From Chitinophagaceae bacterium T5-Br10_B2g13 (GTDB lineage: Bacteria > Bacteroidota > Rhodothermia > Balneolales > Balneolaceae), in assembly GCA_001564065.1 (NCBI GenBank), contig LKNA01000013.1, forward strand, positions 1-52,684: a stretch of 52,684 bases of DNA, read 5' to 3'. The position numbers and the translations under genes were made by a program. Positions 9,366-18,492 of this stretch are shown piece by piece. The first letter of the stretch is position 1; the number at the start of each line of letters is the position of its first letter. Below the pieces are notes generated by a model. That model was not told the DNA's origin and did not search any database. It saw only the letters and a program-made list of their open reading frames with translations.

Positions 9366-11753
9366 ATGGAAAACAGATACAGATACTTATTACAGACATT
9401 TTTAAGCATACTACTCCTTCATTTTTCAACAAATGGACTGCCGGAGTCTGAAGCGCAAGACACTCAGTTTGACGAAGCGTACGTTGAGGGTACCGTATTG
9501 AATAATTTTGGAGAGCCAATTCCCGGAGCAACCGTCTCTATATTGATGGATAATGGCGAATTGGTTGATGGAACGAGTACCGGCGCCGATGGTGAATTTA
9601 CAATTGAAGTACAGCCGGGATCCTACCTTTTGCGTATCACCTTTGTCTCTTACTCTCCATATCAGGAGAGAATTGAGCTTACAGATGGTGAAATCTATGA
9701 ATTGGATGAGGTTCGCCTCAATGAAGAGCGGCAAGAGCTGGATGAGGTTGTTGTGGAATCACAGGCGGCGGCAGTAGAAATGCGATTTGACCGGAGAATT
9801 TACCGGGCCGATGCCGAAGTTGAGGCAATTGGAGGAACGGCTATAGATCTGCTTGAAAATATTCCTTCCATAGAGACAGATTTTGAAGGAAATATAAGTC
9901 TTCGGGGAAGCGAAAATGTACGTGTTTTAATAAACGGGCGCTCTTCTTCACTACTCAGCGGTGGAACTGATGCTTTAGCGTCCATTCCTGCTGATAATAT
10001 TGAACGCGTGGAAGTGATTACTAATCCATCAGCCCGGTATGCAGCTCAAGGTGATGCCGGTGTGATCAATATTGTATTGAAAAGGAATCGTCTGGCCGGG
10101 TTAAACGGATCGGTATCAGCCCGAACCGGTTTGCCTCACGATCACCGGCTTTCTACAAACCTGAATATGATGTCGAACAACATTAACTGGTTTACGAGTA
10201 TCAGTTTTCGGTATCGAGGCCGCCCATCTGAACGAAACCGATTTCAGCGATTTCAGTCGCCGGACACCTCCTATATGTACACGCAAACTCAGGACAGATC
10301 CAGGGAAGAGCTTCGTGGAGATATCAGGGCAGGAGCAGAAATTTTTCTTTCTGAACGGCAATCGTTAACTCCGTCTGTCTTTTTCAGAGTCAGAGATCGG
10401 GACAATACCACTGAAACGTATTATCGCGATATGGAGCTGGATGGATCCCCTTTAAGAGAAGTATTTCGCGAAGATCTTGAAGATGAAGATCGCACCAACT
10501 ATGAGTTTGATCTGGAGTACGATTTTGATATCGGAGGTGACAATGATCAAAGATTGAGGGCTGATTTCAGAATTGATTACGAGCCTGAAACGGAAGCTTC
10601 TGATCTCAGAGAGATCAATGAGTTGACCGGTGATAATATTGCCAGGCAACGGACTGATAACCGTGAAGAGACTACAAATATGCGTTTTCAGGTAGATTAT
10701 GTGCAAACCCTGGGGCAGAGCTCTGAGATTGAAGCCGGTATGCGTTCCACTGCCCGGTGGGTTGATAATCGATACACCGTAGAAGAGTTTATTGATGGTC
10801 AGTGGCAGCCATTTGACGGTTTTAGCGACGATTTTAACTACCGGCAAAATATCAATGCACTGTACGGTATAGCATCCACGCAGTTAGGGAAATTTTCTAT
10901 CCAGGGTGGTTTGAGGCTGGAACAGACCCGCATCAGGACAGAACTGACAGAAATCGGTGAAGGGTCGGATCAAAACTACCTCAATCTATTCCCGAGTGTT
11001 TTTATGAACTATGAGTTTAACGAGCGAAACTCGGTTCAGGTAAGCTACAGTCGCCGATTGTCAAGACCCCGGTTCAGAAATATTCTGCCATTTTCAAACT
11101 TCAGGGATTCCAGGAATATCTTTACCGGTAATCCGAACCTGAACCCGGTATTTTCCAACTCTTATGAGTTAAGCTATTTGCGGCTTTGGGAGTCCGGCTC
11201 GATATCAACAAGCGTTTATCACCGGCACAGAACCGGAGTTGTGGAGAGAATTACTGAGCTGGATAATGATGGAGTGACACGCCGGTTTCCGATAAACTTG
11301 TCCACTCAAACAAATTGGGGTGGAGAGTTGGCGATTTCTCAGCAGCTTTTTGAATCGCTTAGGCTCAGAACAAGTGCAAACTACTATCTATCCGATACCG
11401 ATGGAACGTATCAGGGGGAGGTTTTTGAGCGGAATACATCAGCATTTTTTGGCCGGATGAGGCTTCAATGGGAAGTGTTTGATGGGTTGAACCTACAGTC
11501 TACGTTTTACTATAGCGGGCCGAGAAACACGACACAGGGGCGCAGGGCAGAGTCGTATGGTTTGAGAGCCGGTTTGTCGAGAGACCTGTTTGATGGAAAT
11601 GCGACTGTTTCGCTGAGTGGACGGGACTTGTTGAATACCAGAGGTCGTAACACAATTATTGAGGAACCGAATTTTTACAGTGAGGATGAATCAAGATGGA
11701 GAACACGCTCAGTGAGGCTCAACTTTATCTGGAGGTTTAATACTCTGAATTAG
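9366..11753 (+). CDS. TonB-dependent receptor, outer-membrane beta-barrel family 3 type
   Basis: The 795-residue protein starts with a signal peptide, followed by a carboxypeptidase-regulatory-like beta-sandwich (about residues 38-125; EGTVLNNFGEPIPGATVSI). A plug domain follows (about 140-245; LLENIPSIETDFEGNISLRG, VINIVLKRN), then a long barrel with alternating aromatic strands, ending in the typical C-terminal SVRLNFIWRF strand. The layout matches the large Bacteroidota group annotated as outer-membrane beta-barrel proteins, whose ligands are mostly unknown. No SusD partner is adjacent, so a SusC/D glycan system is unlikely. It lies downstream of the TonB-domain lipoprotein and DUF2256 gene. 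Confidence 0.88.
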   Translation: MENRYRYLLQTFLSILLLHFSTNGLPESEAQDTQFDEAYVEGTVLNNFGEPIPGATVSILMDNGELVDGTSTGADGEFTIEVQPGSYLLRITFVSYSPYQERIELTDGEIYELDEVRLNEERQELDEVVVESQAAAVEMRFDRRIYRADAEVEAIGGTAIDLLENIPSIETDFEGNISLRGSENVRVLINGRSSSLLSGGTDALASIPADNIERVEVITNPSARYAAQGDAGVINIVLKRNRLAGLNGSVSARTGLPHDHRLSTNLNMMSNNINWFTSISFRYRGRPSERNRFQRFQSPDTSYMYTQTQDRSREELRGDIRAGAEIFLSERQSLTPSVFFRVRDRDNTTETYYRDMELDGSPLREVFREDLEDEDRTNYEFDLEYDFDIGGDNDQRLRADFRIDYEPETEASDLREINELTGDNIARQRTDNREETTNMRFQVDYVQTLGQSSEIEAGMRSTARWVDNRYTVEEFIDGQWQPFDGFSDDFNYRQNINALYGIASTQLGKFSIQGGLRLEQTRIRTELTEIGEGSDQNYLNLFPSVFMNYEFNERNSVQVSYSRRLSRPRFRNILPFSNFRDSRNIFTGNPNLNPVFSNSYELSYLRLWESGSISTSVYHRHRTGVVERITELDNDGVTRRFPINLSTQTNWGGELAISQQLFESLRLRTSANYYLSDTDGTYQGEVFERNTSAFFGRMRLQWEVFDGLNLQSTFYYSGPRNTTQGRRAESYGLRAGLSRDLFDGNATVSLSGRDLLNTRGRNTIIEEPNFYSEDESRWRTRSVRLNFIWRFNTLN

Positions 11754-12377
11754 TTGATGTAAAAAGTAGAAATTCCGTCAGACCGTTGCCTATCCGTTCA
11801 GACGATTTTCGACCTAGCTCTGACCTGACCTGCAAGCACCAACCGGATCAGGCAGCTTCAGGTTTGGATTTAGAGGGTATTGTTTCTCGCAGAGTTTCGC
11901 GGGGATAAATCCCGCGCTCGTATGTTAAACCCATGAATGGGTTTTCTTTTCTGAAGAATGAAAAGCGAGTTCGGTAGTTTGGTTAGATTTGAAGGTTCAG
12001 CACGAGTATAAACCAACTCCGTCAGGAGTGTACTGTTTGTAGAATTCACGCTTTCAATAAAGTTAACGGCTCCATCGGAGCCTCCTGATTGATTCCGTAG
12101 ATAGAGCAAAATTATTGCCGAAAGATTAGGTCGCACCTACGGAGCGATGATTTTATAAGACCTAAACTTTATCTATAAGCAGGGTATTCATACGGAATGA
12201 GAATTATTTTTCGCTTGGTTAAGCTGATTGGAAGAGGAAGTTTTGGGGGAGAGAACGTTGTGAAATTTCGAGTCTTGGAGACTTTGTGGCAGGAGAGATG
12301 TGTAAACATAAATTTGTTATTATAAAACTCGTGGCACGACTACGAGACGTGCCACGAGATATAGAACTTATCGATCT
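11754..12377. repeat. Non-coding modular tract 3' of the DJ-1 gene, repeated at 13.0-13.65 kb
   Basis: No gene is visible. From left to right: a GTCAGACCG block (about 11777); a TTTCTCGCAGAGTTTCGCG block (11883) with GCGGGGATAAATCCCGC; AAACCCATGAATGGGTTT; a two-hairpin element with ACTCCGTCAGGAGT and GGCTCCATCGGAGCC; AGGTCGCACCTACGGAGCG (about 12129); a CTTGGAGACTTTGTGGCAG block (about 12273); and a palindrome at 12328-12358. The same modules recur in the same order and orientation at 13045-13634. Confidence 0.8.
12328..12358 (-). terminator. Palindrome after the DJ-1 gene, possible terminator
   Basis: CTCGTGGCACG and CGTGCCACGAG are perfect 11-base arms with a nine-base loop. It lies 20 bases beyond the minus-strand DJ-1 stop codon and is followed on that strand by TTTTA. 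A near-identical palindrome follows the pullulanase gene, so it may be a mobile palindrome that doubles as a terminator. Confidence 0.55.
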
Positions 12378-12962
12378 TTAACTATGTGAAATCTTGGTTC
12401 CCAATACATCCAGGAACGCTGCCAGCCATTTTTGATGTCCGGGCCAGGCGGGGGTAGTTACCAGGTTGCCATCCCGGACAACTTCCGTTGGTTCTACATC
12501 TTTATAGTCTGCTCCGGCCAGTTTCATTTCAGGTCCGCATGCTGGATAGGCGGTTAATGTTTTTCCTTCAATTCCACCTACGACTGCCAGAATTTGTAGT
12601 CCGTGGCAGATAGCAGCAATAGGTTTGTCTTCTTCCACAAAATGACGAACCATTTCGATCACATTGTTATCGAGTCTCAGATACTCGGGGCCGCGGCCAC
12701 CGGGCAGAACCAGCGCATCGTACTTTTCGACCTTTACGTCATCAAAAGAGTAGTTCAGTGTAAAGTTGTGCCCGGTCAGCTCTTTATAGGTTTGATCGCC
12801 CACAAAATCGTGAACGGCAGTTGGGCAGGTTTCTCCTTTCTTTTTATTCGGACAGACCGCGTGAACAGTGTGACCGACCATTTGCAGTGCCTGAAAAGGC
12901 ACCATAATCTCCAGATCTTCGCCGTAATCCCCGACGATCATCAAAATTTTCTTTGCTCCCAT
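12378..12962 (-). CDS. DJ-1/PfpI family protein
   Basis: This 194-residue protein belongs to the DJ-1/PfpI class I glutamine-amidotransferase-like family, whose members act as stress proteins, glyoxalases or putative deglycases. The nucleophile elbow AICHGLQ places the reactive Cys119 with His120, and Glu18 in GEDLE is the expected neighbour. The central LPGGRGPEYL motif is typical. I chose the ATG at 12962 because AAGGAG lies just upstream; an in-frame ATG at 12995 would place that ribosome site inside the gene. Similar non-coding tracts of about 600 bases flank both sides. Enzyme activity cannot be settled from sequence. Confidence 0.9.
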   Translation of the reverse strand: MGAKKILMIVGDYGEDLEIMVPFQALQMVGHTVHAVCPNKKKGETCPTAVHDFVGDQTYKELTGHNFTLNYSFDDVKVEKYDALVLPGGRGPEYLRLDNNVIEMVRHFVEEDKPIAAICHGLQILAVVGGIEGKTLTAYPACGPEMKLAGADYKDVEPTEVVRDGNLVTTPAWPGHQKWLAAFLDVLGTKISHS

Positions 12963-13648
12963 ATTGTCTCCTTGTTTTTTTGATACTAAGTTCATTTATA
13001 AAAACCTGATTGAATTGGGAATCGTTCTGAAATCTGCTCTGTCAGACCGCTGCCTTTCCGGTCAGAGAGATACAAAAAATTGCAGACCTAAACCTACCAG
13101 CATCTGGAATTAGGAGAACGGTTTCTCGCAGAGTTTCGCGGGGATAAATCCCGCGCTCGTGTGTTAAACCCATAAATGGGTTTTTCGTAGATTGAAAAAT
13201 CCACTTAGCTTTTTCAGGTGATTTGATAGTTCGGTACGAGTATAAACCAACTCCGTCAGGAGTTGCCTGTTTATAGTCAACCGCATTCTAAACATAAGGA
13301 GGCTCCATCGGAGCCTCCTGTGTGGGAACGCAAAGAGTTTTAAAATATCTGCAGAAAAAGAAACGAGGTCGCACCTACGGAGTGATGAGTGTGAGAAGCC
13401 ATTTAATCTAAAAACAGGATACTCCTACGTAATGAAAGACCTTACAGCGTACGCAGAACCTGTAAGCGTCTGATATAGCATACAGGGCACTGTTTCTCGC
13501 AGATTATCGCAGACGGTAGCGCGGATTTCCGCAGAGCAGTCTTCGTGAATATTTGTGACTTGGAGCCTTGGTGGCAGAATAAAGAGTCAGAATTTTTTAA
13601 TAACTCATGACACGGCTCGTAGACGTGCCATGAGAGATATCTTGGTTA
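12963..13648. repeat. Second copy of the modular non-coding tract, 3' of the pullulanase gene
   Basis: No gene is visible. The order of modules matches 11.75-12.36 kb: GTCAGACCG (about 13046), TTTCTCGCAGAGTTTCGCG (13122), AAACCCATAAATGGGTTT, a two-hairpin element with ACTCCGTCAGGAGT and GGCTCCATCGGAGCC (about 13250-13322), AGGTCGCACCTACGGAG (about 13370), a CTTGGAGCCTTGGTGGCAG block (about 13559) and a closing palindrome. Divergence between copies is moderate, so this is not a recent duplication. Confidence 0.8.
13604..13634 (-). terminator. Palindrome after the pullulanase gene, possible terminator
   Basis: CTCATGACACG and CGTGCCATGAG form 11-base arms with one mismatch and a nine-base loop. 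It lies about 15 bases past the minus-strand pullulanase stop codon, the same position as its relative behind the DJ-1 gene. On the minus strand it is followed by TTATTAAAAAA rather than a clean T run, so terminator function is uncertain. Confidence 0.5.
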
Positions 13649-16504
13649 TTAATCACTCAGAGGGTTACAGAGAAATTCACCCTGTTCACCATCTTGCTCT
13701 TTAATAAAAACTGCAGCTGTAAGTCCGGGAACCGTAAACGTCCCATTCTCTACTTGGCTCTGTTTTACCAAATTATCTGCTCCGTCTTGTTGGATAGGAT
13801 GGAGCATCATTCCGGAGAGATTGAGGTCAATCGATTGTTCATCCAGACTGCTGTTGAAGATAATGAGTACACCGTCAAGATTTGAATCCAGAACCTCTCC
13901 GGCACATACGCCATCCGAATAGCTCACTGCTATCACTCCCGGAATTTGATCAGTGCCTGTGTTATGGTAGGCCACCCTTTGATTGACCTCTTCAGCACTT
14001 CTCAAACGGAAAAGTGAAGAGCTGTAGCGAATCTCCAGTTGCTCACGGAATAGCTGATGAGCAAGTTCCATGTGCTCTTTTCGGATATCGATATTGGGAT
14101 TGTTTAGAAATTCCCGCTGGCCTTCCCAGAGATCGGAGTTGTCCCAGCCGGGCGGCAGACCAATTCCCCAATTATTGGTTTCGAGAGTGAAATCGATGGC
14201 GTTGTACCAGTCACCGGAGTCATAGCTGTTCCGGTCCATCGATTTTGACCGAAGAATATCCGAACCCATCTGATGGAAAGGCACTCCCTGGCCAAAGTTG
14301 ATCATCGCCTGGCTAAGCAGATGTACGCGTATTCGTTCTTCCATATTCATGCTGTGGGGCAGTTTGGTTTGCGTATTGTCCCAAAGTGTTTCATTGTCGT
14401 GTTTGTCGATATAGTTGACCGATTCCTGCGGCAGTTCAGCATATCCAATCATCTCATTCCCACCGGTCACCAAATCTCCAAAACGGTTGATATATGGATA
14501 GCCGGCAAGGTTACCGGTCATACCCACACGGATGCGATCTGCATGATCCAATAGTACGGCAAGTTCTTCATCCGGAGCTCCGGCATCTTCATTTGGGAAG
14601 AGATATCGCCCGTTGGTAAATCCCTGAGCTCTTCGGTTATTGGTGAAATTTCCTCCACGGATTCCGTCCCGGCTTCTGTCATTAAAGTTGCCGATTCCTG
14701 TTCCGCCCATCATAAACTGAGTAGCCTGATCAAAAATGCGGTTGTCGGCAACTTCGCCGAAATTCCATCCTTCACCGTAGATGTAGATATTTTCACCATC
14801 TACGCCATCCTCCTCAAGGGTAAGTTTGGCAAGCTCCTCGGTAAGGCGCTCCATCACATATCGGGGATGGTGTCCCATCAGGTCAAAACGGAAAGAGTCA
14901 ATTTTGTACTCTTTTGCCCAAAGAATCACGGAGTCGATGATCAAGTTTTCCATCATGTTAAATTCTGCGGCTGTGTTTGGGCAGCAGGTAGAGGTTTCAA
15001 CAATTCCCGTGTCGGGATCTAACCGGTGGTAGTACTCCGGTACAACCTTATCCAGTACTGAGAACCGGGATGCGCCGGTGGCATGCGTATGATTATAAAC
15101 CACATCCACAACAATGTTCAACCCAATCTGATCAAGTGCCTGTACCATTTTTCGCGTTTCCAGAATACGCTGGGTTCCCTCAGGGTTTGTGGAGTAGCTT
15201 CCTTCCGGTACGTTAAAGTGAAATGGATCGTACCCCCAGTTAAATCCATCGTAATCGGCCAGTTTATTGCTGTGTTCCGGGCTGCGATAGATTCGCTGAA
15301 TTTCCAGCGTGGTCGGGTCATCCTCAACCAGCTGTTTAAAAACTTCACGGATTGGGGTGGTTCCATATTTTTCGCAATCGTTAGCCAACTGTTGGTTGGT
15401 GCCTATCACTTCACAAATCCGGTTAAAGGGATCATTAAGGTCCACACGCTGGTTTTTATCTTCAATAACAGAGGCTATATCGTTGATCGGGAGTAGGTGG
15501 AGGTGGGTCAAGCCAGACTCATTCAATCTTTTCAGATGTGCCATTCCGTTAGAAAGCTCACGTCCATCTTCTCCATTATTTGTGAAAGCCATATATGTGC
15601 CACGCTGCTCTTCCGGTACGGATTCGTCGATGATACTGAAGTCACGCATGTGCGCTTCGTAGAGAGTAATATCTGTCGGAAAGGGAAGCTCTTTTCTGAG
15701 ATCATCCCAGCCGGCGGGCTTAAGGTCTTCATCGCTTAAATTTACAAACTGGCTGTAGCGGCTATCCGTTGAAAGACTGACCGAATAGGGGTCGGTGACT
15801 TTAAAAGTGTTAATCTCGTTATTTTCCGGATGAAATACGGTGACGTTCAGGCGGTAAAATTTTCTGTCCCAATCGCGGGTACCCTCAAAAACCCATACGC
15901 CGTTCTGTGTTTGGTATTCGGCCGGATCAACTGTTTCGATCTCATTTTTCGACTCATCAAAAATGGTAAGAGTGATATGTTGAGCCGTTGGTGCCCAGAT
16001 CTTTAATGAAACACCGTTGTTTGAATAGATCGGGCCAAGTTGGCCGTTGTAGGTGTAGAGATCATCGATCACACCATGAGTTTGAACCCGGGTAGCCTTC
16101 ACCGGAATTCCATTCAGATCGTATGCTACAGCGACTAACTGCCCCTTAAGAGCTTCCCGGAATTCTTCCCGATCACCATTCAAGGAAAAAACGGGCCTGT
16201 CTGAAATGTGACGGAATTTATCGGCCTGATATGAAGTTAACATTCCAGATTCGGTGAGCTCTATTGACTGGCCTGATGGCGCTCCAAATCGCTGAATGGC
16301 AAGATCAGCGTCAAGGCTGTAGCGAAGCTCATAAGATTCTGCATCTACGCCGGGATCCCAGATCAGCAGATCCGAAGCGACCCAATGTGCTGATGCTCCA
16401 TCAACAGATACTTCCGGTGAGAGCTGCGTGGTTTGCTGTGGAGTAGTGCAGGAGGAAATGATCAACCCAATTATTAAAAGTGGCAGTAAATAATGTAGTC
16501 GCAT
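13649..16504 (-). CDS. pulA: Pullulanase type I, lipoprotein (GH13)
   Basis: The 951-residue enzyme cleaves alpha-1,6 branches in pullulan, starch or glycogen debris. It has a lipoprotein signal (ISSC, Cys19), an N-terminal carbohydrate-binding region, a CBM48-like domain (about residues 150-245) and a GH13 barrel. Key sites are visible: FNWGYDP (421-427, type I pullulanase signature), DVVYNH (467-472), nucleophile Asp541 in FRFDLMGHH, acid/base Glu578 in YGEGW, and HDN (702-704). The C-terminal domain is of the DUF3372 type. No maltose transporter or other amylase lies nearby, so it seems a stand-alone surface or periplasmic debranching enzyme. Confidence 0.93.
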   Translation of the reverse strand: MRLHYLLPLLIIGLIISSCTTPQQTTQLSPEVSVDGASAHWVASDLLIWDPGVDAESYELRYSLDADLAIQRFGAPSGQSIELTESGMLTSYQADKFRHISDRPVFSLNGDREEFREALKGQLVAVAYDLNGIPVKATRVQTHGVIDDLYTYNGQLGPIYSNNGVSLKIWAPTAQHITLTIFDESKNEIETVDPAEYQTQNGVWVFEGTRDWDRKFYRLNVTVFHPENNEINTFKVTDPYSVSLSTDSRYSQFVNLSDEDLKPAGWDDLRKELPFPTDITLYEAHMRDFSIIDESVPEEQRGTYMAFTNNGEDGRELSNGMAHLKRLNESGLTHLHLLPINDIASVIEDKNQRVDLNDPFNRICEVIGTNQQLANDCEKYGTTPIREVFKQLVEDDPTTLEIQRIYRSPEHSNKLADYDGFNWGYDPFHFNVPEGSYSTNPEGTQRILETRKMVQALDQIGLNIVVDVVYNHTHATGASRFSVLDKVVPEYYHRLDPDTGIVETSTCCPNTAAEFNMMENLIIDSVILWAKEYKIDSFRFDLMGHHPRYVMERLTEELAKLTLEEDGVDGENIYIYGEGWNFGEVADNRIFDQATQFMMGGTGIGNFNDRSRDGIRGGNFTNNRRAQGFTNGRYLFPNEDAGAPDEELAVLLDHADRIRVGMTGNLAGYPYINRFGDLVTGGNEMIGYAELPQESVNYIDKHDNETLWDNTQTKLPHSMNMEERIRVHLLSQAMINFGQGVPFHQMGSDILRSKSMDRNSYDSGDWYNAIDFTLETNNWGIGLPPGWDNSDLWEGQREFLNNPNIDIRKEHMELAHQLFREQLEIRYSSSLFRLRSAEEVNQRVAYHNTGTDQIPGVIAVSYSDGVCAGEVLDSNLDGVLIIFNSSLDEQSIDLNLSGMMLHPIQQDGADNLVKQSQVENGTFTVPGLTAAVFIKEQDGEQGEFLCNPLSD

Positions 16505-16757
16505 GGCTTTCTGATTTTTTCTATGATTTTTGTCAGAATAATGAAATAATGTGAATTGAATATAAGCTGCAGAGTGAAATGGAGTAATTGCTGCTCCATC
16601 TTTTTACGGCTGATGAACGTATTTTAAGATTGATTGAATAGTGTTGAATGATAACAAAATCACATCTCAGGCGTAAACATTGTAGAAGTATTATCTGATG
16701 GTTATTACATAGAGTGAACTAAACGGCAACCGCTATTTGTAAAAACAAACGTTAAAA

Positions 16758-17816
16758 GTGAACATATTGAAAAGTATTAAAAGTATTGGCGTACTTATTT
16801 CCTGCTTTCTTGTGATTGCCGGGTGTACTCAAACCTATCAAATTTCGATTGATGAGCTTCCGGTTACGGATCCATACTACACGACCGGCTATCCGATTGC
16901 AGATATATCCGGTCAGATCGAAGAGGTTCAAAAATCATTGATCCGGATTTCATCGACCGCTCGCTACAGGGTTTATTTGGTAGATGAACAGCTCAGGGTT
17001 ACATCTAGTCAAGCTGATACTCTCAACCCCGCTGAGGTAGCAGTTAGTCAAACTGCTATTGAAGAGAGTACGGCAGGAACGGCAATTGTGATTGGGAAAA
17101 CCGGTAATCGAGCTATTATGCTAACCTGTGCTCATACTGTTGAGTTTCCTGACCGGGTATACAGTTACTGGTCCGGTGAAAATATTGAACCTAACACCTA
17201 TATCCGTACCATTGCGGTGAAACAGAGTCAGGTAAATATGGCTCTTACTGATAATACGCTGGCCATGTACAATCTGGTAGATGAGGACCGGGTAAATGAT
17301 CTGGCTCTGATCAGCATAGATCTGAACAATTTTACTGAGGTTGGTGATGACTTGGTTCCGATCGATTTAAATATGGGTTATTCAGAGAATCTGAAATCCG
17401 GCAGCGTAGTCTATGTGATGGGATATCCCCGCGGTTATCAAACTGTAACACGCGGAATTGTAACACTGGCTAACAGAGATAACAGGGGTGGGTTTCTTAC
17501 AGACGCCCTTTTTAACAGGGGAATTAGCGGTGGAGTTATTCTTGCTTCAAAAGATAATTTTAGATCATTTGATTGGATAGGAATGGCCAATGCCGGTGTT
17601 GCAAACCGCAGCTACTTTCTTGTACCGGATACAGATCAGATAGATCAAGACTTACCGTATCAACAGTATACCGGTGCTATTATGGCCAGCGAGATTTCAA
17701 CACTGAACTACGGATTGACACATAGCATACCTACTCAGACTATTCGTGAATTTCTGGATCAAAATCGAAGGGTGCTTCGTAACCTCGGGCGAAGTTATCA
17801 ACTCTCAAATGATTAA
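16758..17816 (+). CDS. Trypsin-like serine protease lipoprotein
   Basis: This 352-residue protein begins at a GTG and carries a lipobox VIAGC (Cys23). A trypsin-like fold is indicated by the triad in order: His126 in LTCAHTV, Asp181 in NDLALI and Ser257 in GISGGV. This resembles the S1C (HtrA-like) protease core, but I see no PDZ domain. A long segment between the signal and the protease (about 30-100) is of unknown fold. It is divergent from pulA with 253 bases between. A role in envelope protein quality control or signalling is inference. Confidence 0.82.
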   Translation: MNILKSIKSIGVLISCFLVIAGCTQTYQISIDELPVTDPYYTTGYPIADISGQIEEVQKSLIRISSTARYRVYLVDEQLRVTSSQADTLNPAEVAVSQTAIEESTAGTAIVIGKTGNRAIMLTCAHTVEFPDRVYSYWSGENIEPNTYIRTIAVKQSQVNMALTDNTLAMYNLVDEDRVNDLALISIDLNNFTEVGDDLVPIDLNMGYSENLKSGSVVYVMGYPRGYQTVTRGIVTLANRDNRGGFLTDALFNRGISGGVILASKDNFRSFDWIGMANAGVANRSYFLVPDTDQIDQDLPYQQYTGAIMASEISTLNYGLTHSIPTQTIREFLDQNRRVLRNLGRSYQLSND

Positions 17817-18492
17817 TTTTGATTCTATTTTTATATAGAGCGTTTGAAGCGGTCTGACCGATACCCGGTTTTGATTGCTAATCTATGAACAAACAATAGG
17901 GTAGCGCACCTCCGGCGCGCTGAATGGGGATAATATGATCTGCTCTGTACAAACCTGCCGCTCCATCCGGAGCGGATTGTGAATCGGATATTTTAATCCA
18001 AAAATTTCTTGTTAGCCATAGAGTTGGTTGGGAGCTTATCTGAAGTAGTTGTTTCATTAAGCAAAACTGGATCATCTATTTCACTCAAAAGTTTACTATC
18101 ACTCAAGATGCACCGGCAGGTTCATTAAGTTTGTAAGTAAAAAGAAGCTGGCTTCATACCCTGCTCCGGATGGAGCAGTACATCGAGCAATGTGATAATG
18201 TAACTATAAAAGAGTAGCACACCTCCGGCGCGCTGTAGGTGGTTACGTCTGACGTTTTGTATAAATCTTCCGCTCCATCCGGAGCGGGTTTCGTATGAAA
18301 CTTTCAATTCTAAAATTTCTTGTAGCCTGAAAAGTCAATTAAAACATTAACTGTACAATTGCTTTATTAAATCGTTACTGGATTTTCTTATCCATTCAAA
18401 AATTTACAACTGTCCAAACTGCACCGGCAGGTACATTATTTTTGTAAATATCTCTCAATCTTTACGGCTGAAATCAATAGTTTGTGATCCGG
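17817..18492. repeat. Gene-free repeat tract with two tandem two-hairpin units
   Basis: I see no gene. Two units of about 300 bases repeat in tandem. Each contains AGCGCACCTCCGGCGCGCT or a close variant (17903, 18216), then about 37 bases later CCGCTCCATCCGGAGCGG (17958, 18270). Each unit ends with a TGCACCGGCAGGT block followed by TTTGTAA (about 18110 and 18420). An extra hairpin CTGCTCCGGATGGAGCAG lies at 18161. These are the reverse orientation of the elements at 5264 and 5660. Confidence 0.75.

Noticed and set aside
11754-13648. Integron-like cassette array with attC sites around the DJ-1 gene
   Set aside because: The palindromes are only about 30 bases with no integron core site pattern that I can see, and no integrase is present in the window.
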